Shown here: positions 1 to 5,872 of the stretch, in pieces
Numbering within the stretch: position 1 is the stretch's first letter
Layout: each line of letters opens with the position of its first letter
From: an uncultured beta proteobacterium
GTDB lineage: Bacteria; Pseudomonadota; Gammaproteobacteria; Burkholderiales; Burkholderiaceae
Length of the DNA stretch: 8,359 nucleotides
Assembly (NCBI GenBank): GCA_903944255.1
Contig: CAJARE010000158.1
Span: 1 to 8,359, forward strand
Direction of reading: 5' to 3'
The notes under the pieces: generated by a model
What the model was told of the DNA's origin: nothing
Seen by the model: the letters and a program-made list of their open reading frames with translations, nothing else
Database searches by the model: none
Program-made: the position numbers and the translations under genes

Positions 1-129
1 AACTACTATTTATCTAAGCGTACTAACGTTTATGGTATCTACGGTACAAACAACATGAGCTCTGCTCAGCCTGTTAACCCAGCTTTGAATGTATCTTCAT
101 TCGCAGTTGGCGTACGTCACACTTTCTAA
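1..129 (+). CDS. Outer-membrane general porin, C-terminal 42 residues (5' end outside window)
   Basis: The window opens inside this reading frame and only the last 42 codons are present. The peptide has the pattern of the last strands of a trimeric Gram-negative porin: an aromatic/polar strand (NYYLSKRTNVYGIYG), a loop rich in Asn, Ser and Pro, and a final strand with alternating hydrophobic residues that ends in Phe (SSFAVGVRHTF). The terminal Phe is the known recognition signal for the BAM outer-membrane assembly machinery, and the ending GVRH-x-F is typical of Burkholderiales porins of the OmpC/Omp32 type. The protein would sit in the outer membrane as a diffusion channel for small solutes. 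The stop is TAA, and a structured 3' UTR and an intrinsic terminator follow. Substrate selectivity cannot be judged from this fragment. Alternatives such as an unrelated beta-barrel are less likely. Confidence 0.85.
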   Translation, partial: NYYLSKRTNVYGIYGTNNMSSAQPVNPALNVSSFAVGVRHTF

Positions 130-172
130 TTTAAGGCTAGCCTCAGTTAATACAATGAGCTAGCATTAAATT
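128..172 (+). other. Large imperfect hairpin in the porin 3' UTR, starting at the stop codon
   Basis: Read directly: arm AATTTAA (128-134), a G/A mismatch (135/165), GCTAG (136-140), a bulged C (141), CTCA (142-145), a 10-base loop (146-155), then TGAG (156-159), CTAGC (160-164) and TTAAATT (166-172). That makes 16 base pairs interrupted by one mismatch and one bulge. No T-tract follows, so it is not itself an intrinsic terminator. The left arm begins in the TAA stop codon. A role in mRNA 3'-end stability or as part of a 3'-UTR-derived small RNA is inference. Confidence 0.5.
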
Positions 173-191
173 TAGAAATCAGTTGTAAATG

Positions 192-224
192 AACCCACCG
201 TGGAAACACGGTGGGTTTTTCTTT
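192..224 (+). terminator. Rho-independent terminator of the porin transcript
   Basis: A perfect 11-base-pair stem, AACCCACCGTG (192-202) with CACGGTGGGTT (207-217), encloses a GAAA (GNRA-type) tetraloop at 203-206. It runs directly into a T-rich tract (TTTTTCTTT, 216-224). The T-tract is only on the plus-strand side, so it ends transcription coming from the porin gene. It lies 62 bases after the porin stop. Confidence 0.95.
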
Positions 225-275
225 GGGTAAAATATTTATGGGAAAATCAGCTTCAAATAACCAATTGGATAAATA

Positions 276-425
276 ATGAATAAAACAAAACTCATAGCTT
301 TATTGGCTATTGCTACTCTAAGCTTAAGTGGCTGCTTGGCGAGCAGTACCTCTACTAAGGGAGTGAACTGCATTCAAGGCACGCCATTCGCAGATCTGCC
401 AGTTGCTTGTATTGGTGGAAACTAA
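276..425 (+). CDS. Small probable lipoprotein, 49 residues
   Basis: The ATG at 276 opens a 49-codon frame ending in TAA. The product begins MNKTK, followed by a hydrophobic stretch (LIALLAIATLSL) and a canonical lipobox LSGC (residues 17-20), so signal peptidase II should cleave before Cys20. This would leave a lipidated mature peptide of only about 30 residues. Residue +2 of the mature protein is Leu, not Asp, so outer-membrane sorting by Lol is expected in a Gram-negative cell (rule from E. coli). The mature part carries two further cysteines, Cys32 and Cys45, 13 apart, which could form a disulfide in the periplasm. The upstream GGAT (267-270) is a weak ribosome site. The gene follows the porin terminator, so it needs its own promoter; TAAAAT at 228-233 could be a -10 box but no good -35 pairs with it. 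Its stop overlaps the converging TPR gene by 4 bases. I do not recognise the family; function is unknown. Confidence 0.65.
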   Translation: MNKTKLIALLAIATLSLSGCLASSTSTKGVNCIQGTPFADLPVACIGGN

Positions 426-2509
426 GTCAAATTGATGTGCTCAGGAGGCAAGCCCTCCTGAAATCGATTGTACATTGCCAGATATGCGCTTTCTAATTCT
501 CTGGCCATTAAATCTGCATTAAACAGCGGTGAGGGAAGACGATTTTTAGCTAGCTTGGTTTTAATTTGCTGCAATTTTTCTGGCTGACTTGCGAGCTCAT
601 AAGCTAAGGATTCATATTGAGCAACAGAAGTGGTAATGAGCTCAGGTAGATCTAAGACGGTCAACATGCTAGAGGCAACCCTGCCTGCAAAAGAAGTTCC
701 GGTGCAGGTCAAAACTGGCAGGCCAGCCCATAAGGCATCACTCGCAGTGGTATGGGCGTTATAGGGCAAAGTGTCTAAGAAGAGGTCTGCACATTGATGT
801 CTTCCTAAATGTTCTGAAAGCGGCACCCGTTTCGCAAAAATGATGCGTGCAGCACTAATACCTCTTGCTTGAGCTTCTTGTTGTAGATGACAGGTAGCAT
901 CTGGATTGTCTTCAATGAGCCACAGAACACTGCCTGGTACCGAGCGAAGCAGTCTCATCCAGATATCAAACATTTGGGGAAGAATTTTGTAGCTATTGTT
1001 AAAGCAGCAAAAGACAAAACCCTCTTCGGGCAAGCCTAATTCCTTTTTGCTAAATTTTCTCCCATCTATTTTCCGGCTTGAATCATTCGCTTGGTAGCAA
1101 TGCGGAAGATGAACAATTTTCTCCGTATAGTATTGCCGACTCTCCTTTGGGATAACGACATTGTCAGCAATCAGATAATCCATATAAGCGCTACCAATGG
1201 TTCCAGGAAAACCAAGATAGTTGACCTGAATTGGAGCAGGTTTTTTTGCAAAGATACCCTGTCTTGGTTTACCAAAGAAACCATTTAAATTGACTAAGAT
1301 ATCAATTTCTTTATCAGCAATGAAGGCTGCCGCTTGATCGTCTGACATCCTGGAGATATCAATCCATTCGTCAAACGCCGCTTCTATTCTTTTTCTCCTG
1401 AGGCTTTTATCATCCCAGCCATTATCAAAAGCAATTATTTCAAATCGACTTTTATCGTGAAGTTCCCAAATCTCGGTCATGAGAATTGCCGTGGCTTGCT
1501 CCCTGAATTCTCCGCAGAGATAGCCAATCCGAATTTTCCCACCCTCTCTTTTTAAGTGTTCAAAGTCAAATTGTGGTGAAGCGGGAAATTTTGTATTTGA
1601 AAATATTTCTGCACATTTCTGAAGTAGAAGTTCATCGTTACAGATTCCCTGAAACCCAAAGGGATCAGCTGACTTTTTATTTTCAGTAAGGTTCTGACAA
1701 ATCGATTGATATAAGCCATCTACGCCTTGCCAGTCACATGCCAACATCTTGGCGTGCAATAACATGCCTTTTCCAAAAGGAAGTTCCGGGTTCAGAACGA
1801 GTGCTTGATGAAAGCTTTTAGCTGCTGCTTCGTAATGCTTTAGTTCGCTAAGGGCGGTACCCTTATTTGACCAAGCCTCGATATATTGGGGGTTCAATTC
1901 AATAGCCTTGTCGTAATGCGCTAAGGCTTCTTCGTAGCATTTGAGCTCTGCATAGCTAACCCCCTTGTTCGACCAAGCCTCCACATGTTGAGGGTTCAGT
2001 GCAAGGGCCTTGTCGTAATCAGCCAATGCTGCTTCATGGCGTTTGAGTTCATTTAGCGCTGTACCTTTGTTGGACCAAGCCTCAGCGATATTGGGGTTAA
2101 GAGCTATAGCCCTATTTAAAGAGGCTATGGCGCCTTCATATTGTTTAAGTTCATTTAGAGAAGCCCCACGATTAATGTGGATAGCAGGATCCTGATTGTC
2201 TAAGTTCAGGGCAAGATCATAGAATTTCAAGGCTTGCTGATGCTCATTCATGAGCGAGGAAATCAGCCCTAGGTTATAAAAAAGACTAGGGTCCCCTTTG
2301 TTAATGAGGGCTAACTCATTGAATATACAGAGGGCCTGCTTCAGCCTATTGTTCTGGGCACATTCAATCCCAATATTAAATAAGAGATCCAAATTCTCAG
2401 CTTTTTCCTTAGCCGCCTCTTGAATAAGGGCTTTAGGCAAGACATCAGCATTTTGATGAAGAGCTTCAAGGATTTTATGGATCAGTTGGGACATTTGCCT
2501 ATTGTCCAT
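422..2509 (-). CDS. TPR-repeat protein with C-terminal GT41 (O-GlcNAc transferase/SPINDLY-like) domain
   Basis: The product has 695 residues and no signal peptide, so it is cytoplasmic. Residues about 40-245 are tetratricopeptide repeats; the best are three 34-residue units starting EAWSNKG at 143, 177 and 211. Residues about 325-680 match the two halves of the GT41 catalytic region: KIRIGY (325-330), DILVNLNGFFG (403-413), KPAPIQVNYLGFPGT (423-437), FNNSYKI (503-509), HTTASDALWAG (586-596) and SPLFN (660-664). Lys508 and His586-Thr587-Thr588 align with the UDP-binding residues of human OGT (K842, H920-T922). The long intervening domain of animal OGT is absent. GT41 enzymes transfer a sugar from a nucleotide sugar to Ser/Thr, or to Asn in HMW1C-type members; here donor and target are unknown. 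Gln338 sits where human OGT has His498. The ATG at 2509 is the first possible start but has a poor ribosome site; Met6 (2494) is an alternative. The gene is divergent from gltI. Confidence 0.88.
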   Translation of the reverse strand: MDNRQMSQLIHKILEALHQNADVLPKALIQEAAKEKAENLDLLFNIGIECAQNNRLKQALCIFNELALINKGDPSLFYNLGLISSLMNEHQQALKFYDLALNLDNQDPAIHINRGASLNELKQYEGAIASLNRAIALNPNIAEAWSNKGTALNELKRHEAALADYDKALALNPQHVEAWSNKGVSYAELKCYEEALAHYDKAIELNPQYIEAWSNKGTALSELKHYEAAAKSFHQALVLNPELPFGKGMLLHAKMLACDWQGVDGLYQSICQNLTENKKSADPFGFQGICNDELLLQKCAEIFSNTKFPASPQFDFEHLKREGGKIRIGYLCGEFREQATAILMTEIWELHDKSRFEIIAFDNGWDDKSLRRKRIEAAFDEWIDISRMSDDQAAAFIADKEIDILVNLNGFFGKPRQGIFAKKPAPIQVNYLGFPGTIGSAYMDYLIADNVVIPKESRQYYTEKIVHLPHCYQANDSSRKIDGRKFSKKELGLPEEGFVFCCFNNSYKILPQMFDIWMRLLRSVPGSVLWLIEDNPDATCHLQQEAQARGISAARIIFAKRVPLSEHLGRHQCADLFLDTLPYNAHTTASDALWAGLPVLTCTGTSFAGRVASSMLTVLDLPELITTSVAQYESLAYELASQPEKLQQIKTKLAKNRLPSPLFNADLMARELESAYLAMYNRFQEGLPPEHINLT
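1800..2140 (-). repeat. 102-bp tandem repeats encoding TPR units
   Basis: Within the TPR gene the string GACCAAGCCT recurs at 1869, 1971 and 2073, exactly 102 bases (34 codons) apart. Long stretches between copies also match, for example CCTTGTCGTAAT (about 1907 and 2009). The repeats are coding, in frame, and correspond to the EAWSNKG units. The nucleotide similarity suggests recent duplication or gene conversion, so copy number may vary between strains. Confidence 0.8.
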
Positions 2510-2555
2510 AAATTGCTGAAATCAATGCTGTAGTCGTTTTTACCTCTTTTCCCTT

Positions 2556-2620
2556 AGGAGGAACGAGCATTGTCATGGAGACTAGATGATGCTAAATTAA
2601 GCCCCAAATGTCATTTTTGA
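2556..2620 (+). other. Consensus Shine-Dalgarno followed by a 16-codon micro-ORF (possible leader peptide)
   Basis: AGGAGG (2556-2561), a better ribosome site than any of the annotated genes has, is followed after 8 bases by TTG at 2570. This opens a 16-codon frame ending TGA at 2618-2620; the peptide would read (M)SWRLDDAKLSPKCHF. An ATG at 2575 in another frame gives only four codons. Whether this is translated is unknown. It lies upstream of, and its stop overlaps, the candidate -35 box for gltI, so it would need a promoter further upstream. It could equally be chance or a remnant. Confidence 0.25.
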
Positions 2621-2626
2621 CTATTT
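2606..2626. promoter_or_regulatory. Imperfect inverted repeat overlapping the candidate gltI -35 box (possible operator)
   Basis: AAATGTCA (2606-2613), a TTTT spacer (2614-2617), then TGAC (2618-2621), a single extra T (2622) and ATTT (2623-2626) form two 8-base arms related by inversion with one bulge. The right arm covers most of TTGACT, the proposed -35 element. This placement would suit a repressor or activator dimer, but no regulator gene is in the window and A/T-rich sequence gives such repeats by chance fairly often. Confidence 0.25.
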
Positions 2627-2646
2627 ATTAAATTTTGAAGTAAAAG
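2617..2646 (+). promoter_or_regulatory. Candidate sigma-70 promoter for gltIJKL
   Basis: TTGACT (2617-2622) matches five of six -35 consensus positions, and TAAAAG (2641-2646), 18 bases further on, matches four of six -10 positions. Transcription would start near 2653, about 40 bases before the gltI start codon. It is the best pair I can see in the 185-base divergent gap. I saw no sigma-54 -24/-12 element. Confidence 0.35.
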
Positions 2647-2681
2647 CAGCTAAAAGTTGTTAGTTCACCACTTACATTATT

Positions 2682-2688
2682 GGAAGAG
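2682..2688 (+). promoter_or_regulatory. gltI ribosome binding site
   Basis: GGAAGAG lies 6 bases before the ATG at 2695. It decides the start: the in-frame TTG at 2680 would place this Shine-Dalgarno inside the coding region and add a poor extension in front of the signal peptide. Confidence 0.65.
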
Positions 2689-2694
2689 CATCTT

Positions 2695-3609
2695 ATGAAA
2701 ATGAAACAAATCAGCCAAATATTGGCCGTTACAGCCCTCGTTGCTATCTCTGGTACTGCGCTTGCAGCAAGTGCCACGATGGACAAAATTAAATCATCTG
2801 GCGCAGTCACTATGGGCGTTCGTGAGTCTTCTATTCCGATGTCCTACACCACGGGTGATAGTCGTTTTGATGGTTATCACGTTGAAGCCTGCCGCATGAT
2901 TTTGAATGACATTAAAGACAAGTTGGGCATGAGTACTTTGCGCATCAATTACCAACCAGTGACGTCGCAAAATCGCGTACCTTTGGTACAAAACGGTACG
3001 GTTGACATTGAGTGCGGTACAACAACAAACAACGCTAATCGTGCAAAAGATGTTGGGTTTGCAAATACCTTATATGTTGAAGAGGTGCGCATCGCTGTTA
3101 AAGCCAATTCAGGCATTAACTCAATATCGCAGTTAGCCGGTAAAAAAGTAGCCACTACTACTGGTACTACCTCAGTTCAATTATTGCGTAAGCATGAAAA
3201 AGCCAATGGCGTGAACTTTGACGAAGTCTTTGGTAAAGACCATGCTGATAGTTTCTTGCTTTTGGAATCTGGCCGGGCTGATGCTTTCGTGATGGACGGA
3301 TCAATCTTGGCCGGTAACATTGCTAGCGCTAAAAATCCAAAAGATTTCAAAATTGTTGGTGAGGTTTTGAGTACTGAGCCAATTGCAATTATGGTTCCTA
3401 AGAATGATCCAGAATTTAAGGCCGCAGTAAATGCAGCAATTGCCAAGATGGTTGCAAACGGAAGAATGCCTGCACTTTGGGATAAGTGGTTCTTAAAGCC
3501 AATTCCGCCAAAAAATGTTGTAGTTGGTCTTGAGTTATCACCTGCTACCAAAAATGCTTGGGCTAACTTAAATGACAAGCCAGCAGAAGATTACGCGCAG
3601 AAAAAATAA
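2695..3609 (+). CDS. gltI: Periplasmic glutamate/aspartate-binding protein of ABC importer
   Basis: The 304-residue product is the family-3 solute-binding protein that captures glutamate/aspartate in the periplasm and delivers it to GltJK; E. coli GltI has about 302 residues. Residues 1-24 are a Sec signal peptide (basic MKMK, hydrophobic core, ALA before cleavage at Ala24/Ala25). The mature protein keeps the segments that set GltI apart from other family-3 proteins: GVRESS (41-46), VTSQNRVPLVQNGT (89-102), ECGTTTNNANR (106-116), TTGTTS (155-160), KDHADSF (181-187), LESGRADAFVMD (190-201) and WDKWFLKPIPPKN (262-274). Arg43, Arg94 and His183 lie in motifs that contact the ligand carboxylates in the Shigella/E. 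coli homologue (family knowledge). The E. coli ECGSTTNN motif reads ECGTTTNN here, a conservative Ser-to-Thr change. An in-frame TTG 15 bases upstream is a less likely start. It is the first gene of gltIJKL, 3 bases before gltJ. Glu versus Asp preference cannot be read from sequence. Confidence 0.94.
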   Translation: MKMKQISQILAVTALVAISGTALAASATMDKIKSSGAVTMGVRESSIPMSYTTGDSRFDGYHVEACRMILNDIKDKLGMSTLRINYQPVTSQNRVPLVQNGTVDIECGTTTNNANRAKDVGFANTLYVEEVRIAVKANSGINSISQLAGKKVATTTGTTSVQLLRKHEKANGVNFDEVFGKDHADSFLLLESGRADAFVMDGSILAGNIASAKNPKDFKIVGEVLSTEPIAIMVPKNDPEFKAAVNAAIAKMVANGRMPALWDKWFLKPIPPKNVVVGLELSPATKNAWANLNDKPAEDYAQKK

Positions 3610-3612
3610 TCT

Positions 3613-4404
3613 ATGGCGTTAGATTTTGGTGTCTTTTGTAAAAGCACCTTAGATGGAGAAGTAGTTGACCACTGCTTCTCCTCATTATTTGGGCTAGGCC
3701 AAAACGCTGATCCTAGTTACTTAGATTGGCTGATGAAGGCATGGGGCTGGACTCTAGCAGTTGCTGCTCTAGGTCTTGCTATTGCATTGATTGTGGGTGC
3801 CGTTATGGGTACCTTGCGAACTCTTCCGGATACTGGAAGGGGCAGTAGGACACTCGTCCGTTTTGCTACTGCTTGGGTCGAGTTGTTTAGAAATATTCCT
3901 GTCTTGGTCCAAGTATTCCTTTGGTACCACGTGATCCCTTCGTTTATTTTGCCTTTAAAGCTTCTCCCATCATATTGGTTGGTCAGTATTGCTCTTGGTT
4001 TTTACACTTCAGCCCGAATTGCAGAGCAGGTCAGGGCAGGTATTCAGTCATTGCCTAGCGGTCAGCGTGCTGCTGCTACTGCATTGGGGATGACTACTAG
4101 TCAAACGTATCGCTACATCATTTTGCCGATGGCACTTCGCATTGTGATTCCACCGCTCACTTCTGAGAGCATGAACGCAATTAAAAATTCTTCCGTTGCT
4201 TTTGCGGTATCTGTTCCTGAGCTCACTTTATTTGCAATGCAAGCACAAGAAGAGACCTCGCGTGGTGTTGAAATCTATTTGGCAGTGACTGGGCTATATG
4301 CTCTTTCTGCCTTTGGTGTAAATCGGGTAATGGCGCTCATTGAAAAGAGAAGCCGTATACCCGGATTTATCAGCGCATCTAATGATGCTAGTTTGGCTCA
4401 TTAA
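3613..4404 (+). CDS. gltJ: Glutamate/aspartate ABC importer permease GltJ
   Basis: The 263-residue product is one of the two inner-membrane permease subunits that form the translocation path, paired with GltK and energised by GltL. Hydrophobic segments are visible at about 44-66, 92-114, 121-133, 193-209 and 221-241. The cytoplasmic EAA loop, which docks on the ATPase, is at about 138-172 (EQVRAGIQSLPSGQ followed by RAAATALG, then YIILPMALRIVIPPL). It starts 3 bases after gltI with no real Shine-Dalgarno, so translational coupling to gltI is likely. It is slightly longer than E. coli GltJ (about 246 residues) because of an N-terminal stretch of about 40 residues before the first membrane segment, containing Cys9 and Cys21. 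The following gltK starts 11 bases downstream. Confidence 0.93.
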   Translation: MALDFGVFCKSTLDGEVVDHCFSSLFGLGQNADPSYLDWLMKAWGWTLAVAALGLAIALIVGAVMGTLRTLPDTGRGSRTLVRFATAWVELFRNIPVLVQVFLWYHVIPSFILPLKLLPSYWLVSIALGFYTSARIAEQVRAGIQSLPSGQRAAATALGMTTSQTYRYIILPMALRIVIPPLTSESMNAIKNSSVAFAVSVPELTLFAMQAQEETSRGVEIYLAVTGLYALSAFGVNRVMALIEKRSRIPGFISASNDASLAH

Positions 4405-4415
4405 TTGACCTTGAT

Positions 4416-5084
4416 ATGCTGAGTCTAGATCTAAGCTTCTATAACTGGGAATTATTTACCAACTACATTGTCAAAGGGTTGATATTTAGTGTTCAGCTCA
4501 CAGTCATTGCTACGATTGGCGGAATTGTGGTGGGCACCTTTTTGGCGCTCATGCGTTTATCAGGCAAACCTATATTAGTTTATCCAGCCACCATTTATAT
4601 CAATACCATGCGCTCCATTCCATTGGTCATGGTGATTTTGTGGTTCTTCCTACTGATCCCCATGTTAATTGGTAAGCCCATCGGTGCTGACCTATCGGCC
4701 ACGATTACGTTCATTGCTTTTGAGGCGGCTTTCTTTTCTGAAATTGTGCGTGCTGGTATTCAGTCGGTGCCTAGAGGGCAAACCTATGCTGCTGAGGCAT
4801 TGGGCATGAATTACGGACAGAACATGCGATTGATTGTGTTGCCGCAGGCATTTCGCAACATGATTCCAGTATTTATGACCCAAACCATTATCTTGTTTCA
4901 AGATACTTCATTGGTTTACGCGATTGGCGCCTATGACTTGCTTAAGGGATTTGAGATTGCTGGCAAGAACTATGGCAGGCCAATTGAGACTTATGTTTTG
5001 GCAGCAGCAACCTATTTTGTCATTTGCTTTTCACTTTCTAAAGTTGTTCGTAAAATTCAGTCCAAAGTGGCGATCATTCGCTAA
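4416..5084 (+). CDS. gltK: Glutamate/aspartate ABC importer permease GltK
   Basis: The 222-residue product is the second inner-membrane permease of the importer (E. coli GltK has about 224 residues). It has hydrophobic segments at about 18-45, 54-83, 94-112 and 188-206. The EAA loop sits at about 108-146, with RAGIQSVPRGQ, YAAEALGMNYGQ and LIVLPQAFRNMIP. MRSIPLVMVILWFF (65-78) is the conserved membrane segment typical of His/Glu/Gln-type permeases. The ATG at 4416 has only a weak upstream ribosome site; the 11-base gap after gltJ supports co-translation. GltK is about as long as expected, with no truncation or missing motif. Confidence 0.93.
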   Translation: MLSLDLSFYNWELFTNYIVKGLIFSVQLTVIATIGGIVVGTFLALMRLSGKPILVYPATIYINTMRSIPLVMVILWFFLLIPMLIGKPIGADLSATITFIAFEAAFFSEIVRAGIQSVPRGQTYAAEALGMNYGQNMRLIVLPQAFRNMIPVFMTQTIILFQDTSLVYAIGAYDLLKGFEIAGKNYGRPIETYVLAAATYFVICFSLSKVVRKIQSKVAIIR

Positions 5085-5121
5085 TTTATTTTTATCCTTG
5101 CTACCAATTACATAGACCCTC

Positions 5122-5856
5122 ATGATTGAACTTCAAAACGTTTCTAAATGGTATGGCTCTTTTCAGGTTCTGACAGATTGCAGCACCTCAATCAATAAGG
5201 GTGAGGTTGTAGTGATTTGTGGCCCATCTGGATCAGGCAAATCTACACTGATCAAAACCATTAATGCTTTAGAGCCTTTTCAGGCTGGAGAAATTACGGT
5301 AGACGGCATTGCTTTGCATGATCCAAAAACCAACCTGCCTAAGTTGCGCGCTCGGGTTGGTATGGTGTTTCAAAATTTTGAATTATTTCCGCATTTAAGC
5401 GTTACCGAAAACCTAACACTTGCTCAAATTAAGGTATTAGGGCGTTCTACTGATGAAGCTAAAACCCATGGCTTGAAGTATCTTGAAAGGGTTGGTTTAA
5501 TCGCACAAAAAGATAAATACCCTGGCCAACTGTCTGGTGGACAACAACAGCGAGTGGCAATTGCACGTGCGCTCAGCATGGATCCTATCTTAATGTTGTT
5601 TGATGAGCCGACTTCTGCATTAGACCCAGAGATGGTTGGCGAAGTTTTAGATGTCATGGTCAAGTTGGCTAATGAAGGCATGACGATGTGCTGCGTGACC
5701 CATGAAATGGGATTTGCACGCAAAGTAGGCAACCGAGTCATTTTTATGGATCACGGAAGAATTCTTGAGGATTGCAGCAAAGATGAATTTTTTGGCAATC
5801 CTGAAGCGCGCTCTGCAAGAGCAAAAGATTTCTTATCTAAGATACTGTCACACTAA
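5122..5856 (+). CDS. gltL: Glutamate/aspartate ABC importer ATP-binding protein GltL
   Basis: The 244-residue product is the cytoplasmic ATPase that drives the importer (E. coli GltL about 241 residues). All nucleotide-binding motifs are intact: Walker A GPSGSGKST (34-42), Q-loop FQNFELFPH (83-91, Gln84), signature LSGGQQQRVAIARAL (137-151), Walker B ILMLFDEP (156-163, catalytic Glu162), D-loop SALD (165-168) and the switch histidine in VTHEMGFA (His194). The FQNFELFPHL form of the Q-loop and DEPTSALDPEMVGEVL are characteristic of the polar amino acid subgroup. A 37-base gap follows gltK, the longest in the operon, with no terminator and no strong ribosome site. The gene ends 16 bases from the converging protease gene, and I found no clear intrinsic terminator in that gap. 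Confidence 0.95.
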   Translation: MIELQNVSKWYGSFQVLTDCSTSINKGEVVVICGPSGSGKSTLIKTINALEPFQAGEITVDGIALHDPKTNLPKLRARVGMVFQNFELFPHLSVTENLTLAQIKVLGRSTDEAKTHGLKYLERVGLIAQKDKYPGQLSGGQQQRVAIARALSMDPILMLFDEPTSALDPEMVGEVLDVMVKLANEGMTMCCVTHEMGFARKVGNRVIFMDHGRILEDCSKDEFFGNPEARSARAKDFLSKILSH

Positions 5857-5872
5857 ATTTAGGGGCGCCTCT

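Noticed and set aside
224..275. Promoter for the small lipoprotein gene (TAAAAT at 228-233 as -10)
   Set aside because: The matching -35 position falls in the terminator stem and has no consensus, so I do not annotate it as a promoter.
441..461. Perfect 8-bp inverted repeat TCAGGAGG / CCTCCTGA near the end of the TPR gene
   Set aside because: It lies inside the coding sequence before the stop codon and no T-tract follows on either strand, so it is not an intrinsic terminator; the bases encode EGLPPE.
2680..2694. TTG at 2680 as the gltI start
   Set aside because: The good Shine-Dalgarno GGAAGAG is at 2682-2688, inside that extension, and the ATG at 2695 gives a normal signal peptide.
3177..3578. 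133-codon open frame on the minus strand opposite gltI
   Set aside because: It is entirely inside gltI, which has full family motifs; the antisense peptide shows no recognisable domain and there is no sign of its own ribosome site.
5424..5741. 105-codon open frame on the minus strand opposite gltL
   Set aside because: It is an antisense shadow of the conserved ATPase motifs and has no independent support.
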